A stretch of DNA of 57,153 nt from Comamonadaceae bacterium (lineage in GTDB: Bacteria; Pseudomonadota; Gammaproteobacteria; Burkholderiales; Burkholderiaceae_C): positions 1-57,153 of the forward strand of contig CANFLX010000016.1 in NCBI GenBank assembly GCA_947447985.1, given 5' to 3'. The first letter of the stretch is position 1. The number at the start of each line of letters is the position of its first letter. A program made the translations under genes and the position numbers. A model generated the notes under the pieces. The model saw only the letters and a program-made list of their open reading frames with translations. It did not search any database and had not been told where the DNA came from. Below are positions 24,700 to 32,723 of the stretch, piece after piece.

Positions 24700-27600
24700 G
24701 CGCCAGCCAGCCCCTGCAGCCCGCGCAGCTGGACCTGTGGGGCAGCCGCCTGATCGAGGCCAGTGCCGGCACCGGCAAGACCTGGACGATTGCCGCGCTC
24801 TACCTGCGCCTGGTGCTGGGCCACGGCGGTGCCCACGCATTCCAGCGCGCGCTGCGACCTGCAGAAATTTTGGTGATGACCTTTACCCGTGCGTCCACGC
24901 GCGAGTTGTCGGATCGCATTCGCGCGCGTCTGCTGCAAGCAGCACGCTGTTTCCGCGGAGGCAGCGATGAACACTACGACGCATTCCTGACCACGCTGCT
25001 GGCCGACTATCCGGTGGGCGAGGCACGCACGCACGCGGCCTGGCTCCTGGACACTGCTGCCCAAAGCATGGACGAGGCCGCCATCTTCACGATTGATGCC
25101 TGGTGCCAGCGCATGCTGCGTGAACATGCCTTTGACAGCGGCAGCCTGTTCGACGAAACCCTGGTGGCCGACGAAGCTGCCCTGCGCACCGAAGCCGCGC
25201 ACGACTACTGGCGCCAAAGCTGCTATCCCTTGCCCGAAGCGGCGCTCACGCAAGTGCTTACCGTGTGGCGCGATGTCGATGCGCTGGTGGCCGATATGCG
25301 CGAACTGGTGCCGCAGGCCACACCGGAGGCGGACACCGCACAGCCGCTCTCGCAGGTATTGGCAGAGGCGCTTGCGGCCCGTGCACAAGCCCTGGCGCAG
25401 CTGCGCCAGGGTTGGCCCGAACGCGCACAGGCCATGCTGGATTGGGTGGACGGGCAAACTACGGGCTTCAAGAAAGACTGGGACGGCCGCCGTTTGAGCG
25501 CGCGGTACTACACGCCTTGGCTCTCCACGCTCAAGGCGTGGGCCGACGGCAGCTTGGGCACAGACGTGCCAGACTTGAAAACCGGTTGGTCTCGGCTCAC
25601 GCCCGACGGCCTCTTGGATGCCCGCAAAGCCGATGCCCCGCCGCTGGAAATTCCCGCCATGTTTGCCGAGTTCGCCACCCTGCAAGCCGCTTGCAAAGCG
25701 CTGCCCGAAATCGGTGTTCCGCTGCGCCTGCATGCGGCCAGTTGGGTGCGCGCGCGGGTGCTGCAGGGCAAGCGCGCAAGCGGCAGTTTTGGCTTTGCCG
25801 ATATGCAGGAGCGCTTGCACGCCGCACTGCACAGCGACCACCACGCAGACCCCGAGCCACAGCGCCGGGCCGAGCGCCTGCGCGCACGCATGCAGCAGCA
25901 GTACCCTGTGGCGCTGATTGACGAGTTTCAGGACACCTCGCCACGGCAGTACCAAATCTTTGACCAGCTCTACCAGGTGGCGCGCAACGACCCCGCAACG
26001 GCGGTGCTCTTGATTGGCGACCCCAAGCAGTCGATTTATGGCTTTCGGGGTGCCGACATCCACAGCTACTTGCAAGCCCGCCGCGCCACGGAGGGGCGGC
26101 ACTATGCGCTGCAAACCAATTTCCGCTCTACGCCGGCTTTGGTGGACGCCGTGAACCAGCTGTTTTCCCGCGCCGAGCGCCAGCATGCGGGCGGTGCATT
26201 TGGCTACAAAACAGCGCACGACGACCCGCTGCCTTTTTCGCAAGTGCAGGCCAAAACGCCCGAATGGCAACTGGTACAAGCTGGCGCAGCCCTGCCCGCC
26301 GTCGCGCTGGTGCACGAACTGGAGCTGCACACTGCGGCTGAGATGCGCGCGCGTTTTTCGGACTTGTGCGCCACGCAAATCGTGGCCTGGCTCAACGCGG
26401 CGGACACCGGCTTTGTCGGCCTGGGGGCCAAGGCGCAGGAGGGGTTTCAACGCCTGCGCGCTGCCGACATTGCGATTCTGGTGCGCACCGGTACCGAGGC
26501 CGATGCGGTGCGCCACGCCCTGGAGCGCAGGGGCGTGGCTTCGGTCTATTTGTCGGACCGCGACTCGGTGTTTGAAAGCCAGGAGGCGACCGATCTGGTG
26601 CACTGGCTGCGTGCCGTGGCCAACCCGCAAGACGTGCGTCTGGTGCGCGCCGGCCTGGCCACCGCCACGCTGGGGCTGGGCCTGGACACGCTGGCGTGGC
26701 TGGCGCACGACGACGAAGCCTTTGACGAGCGCAGCGAACAGTTGCGCCAATTGCGCGCGGTCTGGCGCAACCAAGGTGTGCTGGCCATGCTGCGCCAAAC
26801 CTTGCACCAGCTGGACTTGACGGCGCGCTGGCGTGCGGCGCCCAACGGCGAGCGGCGCTTGACCAACTTTTTGCACTTGGCCGAGCTCTTGCAGACCGCC
26901 AGCGTCGACATGGATGGCGAACACGCGCTGGTGCGCTGGTTGCTGGCGCAGCGCGCAGGCGTGGGGGCCCAGAGCGACAGCCACGTGTTGCGGCTGGAAA
27001 GCGACGCGGATTTGGTCAAAGTGGTCACCATCCACAAGAGCAAGGGCCTGCAATACCCGGTGGTCTGCCTGCCCTTTGCCACCAGCTTTCGCAGCAAGGA
27101 GCGCCAGCGCACCGGCTTTGTGGATGTGCAAGAGGCCGACGGCACGCGCCAGCTGCTGCTGCAGTACAGCGACGCCCAATTGGCGCAGGCCGACACCGAC
27201 CGGCTGCGCGAAGACCTGCGCTTGTTGTATGTGGCACTCACCCGCGCCCAGCACAGCGTGTGGCTGGGCTTTTCTGCGCTGAAGGCGGGTACCAGCGACA
27301 CCTGCGTCACGCACCACAGCGCACTGGCGTATCTGCTGGGTGGCGATGGCGCGGACGCAAAAACCGATTGGCGCGCTGCCTTGGAAAACCTGGCGCAGGA
27401 CTGCCCAGACATGGCCTTGCAGGCCGCCCATGCCGGCAACAGTCGCACGCTGCTGGCGCACTCTACAGCGGTCGCGCCCCTGCGCGACGCCATGCCCTAC
27501 GCAGGCCGCTTTGAGCGCCATTGGACTGTGGGCAGCTTCTCCCGCATGGCCAAAAACCTGGGCGACAGTGCGCCGTCTGCGCTCTCGCCGATTCAGCAAA

Positions 27601-28439
27601 TCAGGCCGGCCGATGACGAAGGCGACGCCCTAGAGACCGAGACGATGGCCCAGCGGGTCCCAGGCCTGCAAGCCTCCACGCACGCCGACCCGAAAGCCGA
27701 CCCGCAGGTGGATTTCATCGCCCACAGCTTTGTTCGGGGTGCCAAGACTGGCAACTTTCTGCACGCGCAATTGGAATGGCTTGCAGCGGAGCAATTCGCA
27801 TTGGCCGATCAAGCCGCGCTGCAAGAGCGGCTGCGCAAGCGCTGTGAGCGCGCCGGTTTTGGCACGCAAGCGGACGCTCTGGTGACTTGGATGGGCGAGC
27901 TGCTCACCACCCCCTTGCCAGGCCCAGGCGCTGCCTTGTGCCAGTTCGACACCACGCTGGCCGAAATGGAGTTTTGGCTGGTAGCCCAGCGCATGGATTC
28001 CAGCCGCATCGACGCCCTGTGCCGCACCCATGTGCTGCCGGGCGTGGCGCGCCCTGCTTTGGCCGAGCAGCAGCTCCAGGGCATGTTGATGGGCTTTGCC
28101 GACTTGGTGTTTGAACACCAGGGCCGCTATTGGGTGCTGGACTACAAGTCCAACCACCTCGGACCCGACGATGCGGCCTACAGCCGAGCCGCGCTGAACG
28201 AATCCATGGCCGAGCACCGCTACGACGTGCAAGCCAGTCTTTACCTGCTCGCCCTGCACCGCTTGTTGCAAGCGCGTCTGGGCGCTGCCTACGACCCGGC
28301 GCGGCAATTGGGCGGCGCAGTGTATTTGTACTTGCGCGGTGTGCGCGGTCCTGAGCGCGGTGTGTGCCTGGTGCCACCGGATCTGGCGCTGCTCGACGCT
28401 TTGGAACACATGCTGGCCCCGGTGCCAGGCGCCGCATGA
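24696..28439 (+). CDS. recB: Exodeoxyribonuclease V subunit beta (RecB)
   Basis: RecB (1247 residues) is the 3'-5' helicase and the only nuclease of RecBCD. The Walker A loop EASAGTGKTWT has its lysine at residue 28. VALIDEFQDTSPRQYQIFD is motif II, and VVTIHKSKGLQYPVV is motif V. The C-terminal nuclease domain has His1023 (GNFLHAQLEW), Asp1136, Asp1149 and Lys1151 (VLDYKSNHLG). The spacing of the last three equals that of the catalytic D1067, D1080 and K1082 of E. coli. The ATG at 24696 overlaps the recC stop and has GAGGGAGAG upstream; the stop overlaps the recD start. Confidence 0.97.
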   Translation: MSASQPLQPAQLDLWGSRLIEASAGTGKTWTIAALYLRLVLGHGGAHAFQRALRPAEILVMTFTRASTRELSDRIRARLLQAARCFRGGSDEHYDAFLTTLLADYPVGEARTHAAWLLDTAAQSMDEAAIFTIDAWCQRMLREHAFDSGSLFDETLVADEAALRTEAAHDYWRQSCYPLPEAALTQVLTVWRDVDALVADMRELVPQATPEADTAQPLSQVLAEALAARAQALAQLRQGWPERAQAMLDWVDGQTTGFKKDWDGRRLSARYYTPWLSTLKAWADGSLGTDVPDLKTGWSRLTPDGLLDARKADAPPLEIPAMFAEFATLQAACKALPEIGVPLRLHAASWVRARVLQGKRASGSFGFADMQERLHAALHSDHHADPEPQRRAERLRARMQQQYPVALIDEFQDTSPRQYQIFDQLYQVARNDPATAVLLIGDPKQSIYGFRGADIHSYLQARRATEGRHYALQTNFRSTPALVDAVNQLFSRAERQHAGGAFGYKTAHDDPLPFSQVQAKTPEWQLVQAGAALPAVALVHELELHTAAEMRARFSDLCATQIVAWLNAADTGFVGLGAKAQEGFQRLRAADIAILVRTGTEADAVRHALERRGVASVYLSDRDSVFESQEATDLVHWLRAVANPQDVRLVRAGLATATLGLGLDTLAWLAHDDEAFDERSEQLRQLRAVWRNQGVLAMLRQTLHQLDLTARWRAAPNGERRLTNFLHLAELLQTASVDMDGEHALVRWLLAQRAGVGAQSDSHVLRLESDADLVKVVTIHKSKGLQYPVVCLPFATSFRSKERQRTGFVDVQEADGTRQLLLQYSDAQLAQADTDRLREDLRLLYVALTRAQHSVWLGFSALKAGTSDTCVTHHSALAYLLGGDGADAKTDWRAALENLAQDCPDMALQAAHAGNSRTLLAHSTAVAPLRDAMPYAGRFERHWTVGSFSRMAKNLGDSAPSALSPIQQIRPADDEGDALETETMAQRVPGLQASTHADPKADPQVDFIAHSFVRGAKTGNFLHAQLEWLAAEQFALADQAALQERLRKRCERAGFGTQADALVTWMGELLTTPLPGPGAALCQFDTTLAEMEFWLVAQRMDSSRIDALCRTHVLPGVARPALAEQQLQGMLMGFADLVFEHQGRYWVLDYKSNHLGPDDAAYSRAALNESMAEHRYDVQASLYLLALHRLLQARLGAAYDPARQLGGAVYLYLRGVRGPERGVCLVPPDLALLDALEHMLAPVPGAA

Positions 28440-30472
28440 GCAGCACCGAGACCCCAGCCATGGACGCTGCGCGCGCCGTGCTCGCCACCTTGCGCAGCTG
28501 GGCCGACGCAGGCTGGTTGCGACGGCTCGACAGTGCCCTGGCCGCGCTGCTGCTGGAGCTGGACCCCCATGCCCACCCCGCGCTCTTGGTCAGTGCGGCC
28601 CTGTTGGCCCACATGGAAGGGCGGGGCCACACCTGCTTGCCCTTGGCCACGATCGCAACAAATCCCCAGGCGGCCCTGGATTGGCCGCAGGCCGCGCAAG
28701 GGCCTGTGCAGCAGCTGTGGCAGTCCCTGCCTGCCAGTGTGGCGCCATGGGTGGCCGAACTGCAGTCCAGTGCCTTGGTGCGCTGCATGGAGCCGCATGT
28801 CGCCGCGGCGCAGAGCGACCAAGGCCAGCCGCTGGTGCTGGCGGGTACGCCGGATGCGCCGTTGCTCTACCTGCGCCGCTATTGGCTCCAGGAGCAGCAA
28901 CTCACCCGCGCGCTGGCGCAGCGCACCGCCGCACGCAGCGTGGTCGATGAGGCTGCCGCGCGGAAGTGGCTGGACCGTTTGTTTGACCCGGTGCCGGGCG
29001 CGCAAACCCCTACGCCTGAGGCTGGCATGGACTGGCAAAAAATGGCCTGTGCGGTGGCTTTGCGCGCCAAGCTCACCGTCATTACCGGAGGCCCCGGCAC
29101 CGGGAAAACCTATACCGCCGCACGCTTGCTGGCGCTGCTCTATGCCATGGCGCCACAGCCGCAGCAATTGCGTGTGGCGCTCGCTGCACCGACCGGCAAG
29201 GCCGCGGCCCGCTTGCGCCAGTCGATTGACAGTGCCTTGCAAGAGCTCAGCGGGCGCGCCGGCCTGGACTTGGCTGCGTTTGCCCAGCGCATGGGTGCGG
29301 CGCGCACGCTGCATTCGCTGCTGGGTGCCCGCACGCACACGCGGCAGCTGCGCTTTCATGCGGGCAACCCGCTGGATGTCGATGTGGTGATCGTGGACGA
29401 GGCGTCCATGGTCCACCTGGAAATGATGGCGGCGCTGCTCGCAGCCCTGCCCAGCGGCGCCACGCTGGTTTTGCTGGGCGACAAAGACCAGCTCGCGTCG
29501 GTGGAGGCGGGTGCGGTGTTGGGCGACCTGTGCCGTGGCGTGGGCCAGGCGCAATACGACGCCGACACTGCGCGGTATGCGCAGGCACTGACCGGTTGCA
29601 CGCTGGACGCGGCCTGGATCGCTCCAGCCAATCGCTCCGAAGCGCTTTCGAACCTGCTGTCCCAGCAAACCGTGATGCTGCGCCACAGCCGCCGGTTTGG
29701 CGGAAACATCGGCACCTTGGCGCGGGCCGTCAACGCCGGTGATGCCGTGCTGGCGGCCCAGGTCCTGGCCCACGACCCCGCAGGCACGGTGATGGCGAGC
29801 CCGGTGCACCAGGTGCAAGCCGTGGTGCAACTGGCGGTGCAGGGGCGTGCAGGGGCGGCAGCTTGCTACGCCGACTACCTGCGCTTGGTGCAGGCGGGCC
29901 CGGCCACTTCGGGCGACGCGCAAGCAGCCCACACGGCCTGGGCCACCGCGGTGCTCAAGGCCTTTGACCGCTTCAGGCTGGTGTGCGCGGTGCATGAGGG
30001 CGAATGGGGCACCCGCAGCCTGAACCTGGCCGTGCAACAGGCGCTGGCGCAGGCCGGATGGATCAAGCCGCGCGGCGAGTGGTTTGTCGGGCGTCCGGCC
30101 ATGGTCACGCGCAACGATGCGGAGCTCGGCGTGTTCAATGGCGACGTGGGCATCACCCTGCCTGCGCTGGACCCGGCCGCCGCACTGCGGGTGTATTTTC
30201 TGGACGGCGATACCTTGCGCTCAGTGGCCAGCAGCCGCCTGCCGCAGGTGGAAACCGCCTTTGCCATGACCGTGCACAAATGCCAGGGTTCGGAGTTTTT
30301 GCACACGGCGCTGGTGTTGCCGGGCGCAGATGCACGGGTGCTGACCCGTGAGTTGGTTTACACCGGCATCACCCGCGCGCGGGAGTGTTTTACCTTGTTG
30401 CAAGCGCAGCCTGGCGCTTTGCAGGCGGCGATCGCGCGTCCAACCCAGCGAGCGAGTGGGTTGGCGACTTAG
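28436..30472 (+). CDS. recD: Exodeoxyribonuclease V subunit alpha (RecD)
   Basis: RecD (678 residues) is the 5'-3' helicase that drives fast translocation. Walker A is VITGGPGTGKTYTAARLL (Lys224, Thr225). DEASMVHLEMMAAL is motif II, VLLGDKDQLASVEAGAVLGD is motif III, FAMTVHKCQGSEF is motif V, and RELVYTGITRARE is motif VI. The ATG at 28436 overlaps the recB stop (ATGA), giving a recC-recB-recD operon with two four-base overlaps. It converges with the K+ channel gene, 14 bp apart, and no hairpin terminator is visible. Confidence 0.97.
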   Translation: MSSTETPAMDAARAVLATLRSWADAGWLRRLDSALAALLLELDPHAHPALLVSAALLAHMEGRGHTCLPLATIATNPQAALDWPQAAQGPVQQLWQSLPASVAPWVAELQSSALVRCMEPHVAAAQSDQGQPLVLAGTPDAPLLYLRRYWLQEQQLTRALAQRTAARSVVDEAAARKWLDRLFDPVPGAQTPTPEAGMDWQKMACAVALRAKLTVITGGPGTGKTYTAARLLALLYAMAPQPQQLRVALAAPTGKAAARLRQSIDSALQELSGRAGLDLAAFAQRMGAARTLHSLLGARTHTRQLRFHAGNPLDVDVVIVDEASMVHLEMMAALLAALPSGATLVLLGDKDQLASVEAGAVLGDLCRGVGQAQYDADTARYAQALTGCTLDAAWIAPANRSEALSNLLSQQTVMLRHSRRFGGNIGTLARAVNAGDAVLAAQVLAHDPAGTVMASPVHQVQAVVQLAVQGRAGAAACYADYLRLVQAGPATSGDAQAAHTAWATAVLKAFDRFRLVCAVHEGEWGTRSLNLAVQQALAQAGWIKPRGEWFVGRPAMVTRNDAELGVFNGDVGITLPALDPAAALRVYFLDGDTLRSVASSRLPQVETAFAMTVHKCQGSEFLHTALVLPGADARVLTRELVYTGITRARECFTLLQAQPGALQAAIARPTQRASGLAT

Positions 30473-30486
30473 CCGCCCTGACGCTT

Positions 30487-31542
30487 TTAGGTGCTGGTGA
30501 CGCGCTGCACGCGGGCTTTGAATTCCTCAGCCCCCAGCGACTTCAGCTCGGTCGCCTGACCCTCGTTGATCAGTTGGAGTTGCGTCAGCATGCGCACCAC
30601 ATTGTCCCGCGACGGTTCGTGCTCCGCCTGAGACGCTTTGTCGTCGAGTTGTTCACCGAACAGGGTCACCATGATGGTTTTGCCGACGATGTTCATCAAA
30701 ATACCAAACAGCACCAAGCCGAGCAACATGGTGGCGCCACCGATGACCCGGCCCCAGAAGGTGACGGGGTACATGTCACCGTAACCGGTGGTAGTGAGGG
30801 TCACGATGCACCACCACATGGCGGCAGGAATGGAGGTGAAGAAACGCTTGTCTTCAGGAATCACATTGCCACTGATGGGGTCCACCGGCGAAAACTTGGC
30901 ATCGGCGGGCAATGCATCTTTGGGCAGTGGGTTGATCAATAAATGGGCGTCCAGGGCCGCTTGGCCCTGAGCCATGTGCTCAGCCGAGTACAAGCTGCCC
31001 TCCATGTAGAACATCAGGGTGCTGGAAATCATCATCACCGAAAACAAGGCAATGAAATAAATCCGCAGGTTGGTGACGATAGGGTTGGACGACTTCACAG
31101 AATCCGCAATGCTCTGAACCGCCATCTTGGCCATTTTCAACACCCGCAGCACCCGCACTACGCGCATCAGTCGCAATACCTTGCCGCCTTGCAAAGCGGT
31201 CAGGTTCAAAATCGCCAGGTAGGTGGGAACAATAGAAATCAGGTCTACCAAGCCCCAAAAGCTAAAAAAGTACTTGACGCGGTTGCTGGCCAAATACAGG
31301 TTGGACAGGTAATCCACCGTGAAAAACGCGACCGCCAAGTACTCCACCGCACGGAACCAATCGGCATGGTCCGTCGCGTAGGGCTCTACGGTTTCCAGCG
31401 CCAAGGTCAAGCAAGAAATGAAGATCCAAAAATTGATAACAGCAACCCAACGGCCAAAGGCCTTGCTGCGGGGGTCGGTGAACATCGCACGCCAAACACC
31501 TTGCTCAGTGGCTCGGGCCGACACAGCATTAACACTGCTCAT
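30487..31542 (-). CDS. Voltage-gated-type potassium channel (ion transporter family)
   Basis: The product is a 351-residue six-helix channel. S4 is KVLRLMRVVRVLRVLKMAK (about 121-139) with an Arg/Lys every third residue. The selectivity filter TLTTTGYGDMYP places TTTGYGD at 250-256, so it is K+ selective. The loop between S5 and the pore helix (about 181-236) is unusually long, with Pro- and Asp-rich sequence. A cytoplasmic tail of ~55 residues follows S6. GAAGGA precedes the ATG on the minus strand. Physiological role is not shown by neighbours. Confidence 0.92.
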   Translation of the reverse strand: MSSVNAVSARATEQGVWRAMFTDPRSKAFGRWVAVINFWIFISCLTLALETVEPYATDHADWFRAVEYLAVAFFTVDYLSNLYLASNRVKYFFSFWGLVDLISIVPTYLAILNLTALQGGKVLRLMRVVRVLRVLKMAKMAVQSIADSVKSSNPIVTNLRIYFIALFSVMMISSTLMFYMEGSLYSAEHMAQGQAALDAHLLINPLPKDALPADAKFSPVDPISGNVIPEDKRFFTSIPAAMWWCIVTLTTTGYGDMYPVTFWGRVIGGATMLLGLVLFGILMNIVGKTIMVTLFGEQLDDKASQAEHEPSRDNVVRMLTQLQLINEGQATELKSLGAEEFKARVQRVTST

Positions 31543-31625
31543 GGTCTTCTATCCTTCAATGTTTGCATACAATAACGGATTTAATATGCAAGCAAGGGTG
31601 CAATGTGTGCCTGCAATCTAGATCC

Positions 31626-31646
31626 GCCAGCCAACTTAAGGCTGGC
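31626..31646 (-). other. Hairpin downstream of the small membrane protein gene
   Basis: A perfect 7-bp stem GCCAGCC/GGCTGGC with a 7-base loop lies 8 bases after the stop of the minus-strand gene and before the K+ channel promoter region. There is no T-tract on either strand, so it may stabilise an mRNA end or act with Rho rather than as a classic terminator. Confidence 0.45.
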
Positions 31647-31654
31647 ATCATAGA

Positions 31655-32026
31655 TTATTGGATCTCTGTCACGCCTACGACGAAGTAGTCGGTGTCTCCG
31701 AAACAGGAGCTGGGCAGCCCTTTGTGCTGCTCGTAGTGGAGGCTCACGCGCTTGCCTGCGGCGGCATTGACTTGGGCCGCCACAGCGTCATCCCGTACGG
31801 TGAAAAAGAACTTTTCAGGCGCAGCGCCGGGCAATGCGACCAAAGAAAGCTCACCCTCCCAGGTTTTACAAATCCAGCCCTTGTGGGAGACTTTTTGCAA
31901 AAATCCAGCCCGCTCCCCTTGTGAATAGCTCCAGTGCAGCGCTGCGTACGCATACAGGGCAAAGGCGGCGCATGCGGCCAAGACCACTAAGATCAGACCA
32001 GCGAAGAGCTTTTGAGGGGTAGGCAT
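31655..32026 (-). CDS. Small membrane-anchored protein of unknown function
   Basis: This 123-residue protein has one N-terminal membrane helix (LFAGLILVVLAACAAFALYAYA) followed by a periplasmic domain of ~90 residues. The domain contains GWICKTWEGELSLV, FFFTVRDDAVAAQV, SLHYEQHKGLPSSCFGDT and YFVVGV, with two cysteines that could pair. I recognise it as a conserved betaproteobacterial type, sometimes misannotated as 6-phosphogluconate dehydrogenase, but no function is supported. It starts 21 bp from the divergent MgtC-like gene. Confidence 0.75.
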   Translation of the reverse strand: MPTPQKLFAGLILVVLAACAAFALYAYAALHWSYSQGERAGFLQKVSHKGWICKTWEGELSLVALPGAAPEKFFFTVRDDAVAAQVNAAAGKRVSLHYEQHKGLPSSCFGDTDYFVVGVTEIQ

Positions 32027-32047
32027 GGTTCATTCTAAGGGTCGTCA

Positions 32048-32722
32048 ATGACAATAGATTTCTACGCGGCCGTGGGCTTGGCCTTGTTGCTGGGCTCGCT
32101 GATTGGCGTCGAGCGGCAATGGCACCGGCGCCTGGTCGATCTCAAAACCAACGCCTTGGTGAGTCTGGGCGCCTGCTTGTTCATGCTGGTGACCAAAACT
32201 GCTGACGGCTATACCGAGCCGGTACGCATGGCAGCGCAAATTGTGGTGGGTGTGGGGTTTATCGGCGGCGGCCTGCTGTACCGTGACGGCGCGCAAACCA
32301 AAGGCATCAATACCGCCGCCACGCTGTGGTGCTGCGCCGCGGTGGGCGCCATGTGCGGCATAGGCCGCTGGGCCGAGGCCGCCGGGGCCTCTCTGGTGGT
32401 GGTGCTGGCCAACACCGTGCTGCGCCAGGTGGCCCAGTTGCTCAACCTCAAAATGGGCGTCAATGACCATTTATCGGCGCAAGTGCATTTCGACCTGACG
32501 TGCTCGCCCCAGGACGCTGCCAACGTGCGCAAGGACGTAGAGCGCCTGTTCCGCGATTCTGAGATTGACATCCGTGCCTTGGGGCAAACGGCCTCGACAA
32601 CCGAGGCGACGATCCATGTCAGCGTGACGCTGGAGCATGGTGACCTGGTTCAACACACCAATGCCTTGCTCGACCAGATGGGGGCGATGAAGGTGACCGG
32701 TGTCTCCTGGTCACACGCCTAG
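32048..32722 (+). CDS. MgtC/SapB family membrane protein
   Basis: This 224-residue protein has four to five N-terminal helices bearing the MgtC signatures GLALLLGSLIGVERQWHRR, AAQIVVGVGFIGGGLLYRDG and GINTAATLWCCAAVGAMCGIG. A C-terminal soluble domain (about 150-224) has an ACT-like alternation of strands and helices. MgtC proteins are linked to growth in low Mg2+ and in some pathogens inhibit the F-ATPase; whether this one does is unknown. It converges with rep, with a single base between the stops. Confidence 0.9.
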   Translation: MTIDFYAAVGLALLLGSLIGVERQWHRRLVDLKTNALVSLGACLFMLVTKTADGYTEPVRMAAQIVVGVGFIGGGLLYRDGAQTKGINTAATLWCCAAVGAMCGIGRWAEAAGASLVVVLANTVLRQVAQLLNLKMGVNDHLSAQVHFDLTCSPQDAANVRKDVERLFRDSEIDIRALGQTASTTEATIHVSVTLEHGDLVQHTNALLDQMGAMKVTGVSWSHA

Positions 32723-32723
32723 C

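Noticed and set aside
22204..24840. 878-codon minus-strand frame opposite recC
   Set aside because: Shadow of the high-GC recC coding strand; recC is complete and has family motifs.
24606..27599. 997-codon open frame on the minus strand inside recB
   Set aside because: It is antisense to intact recB, rich in His/Gln/Arg/Ala as expected from reverse reading of high-GC codons, and has no motif or start signals.
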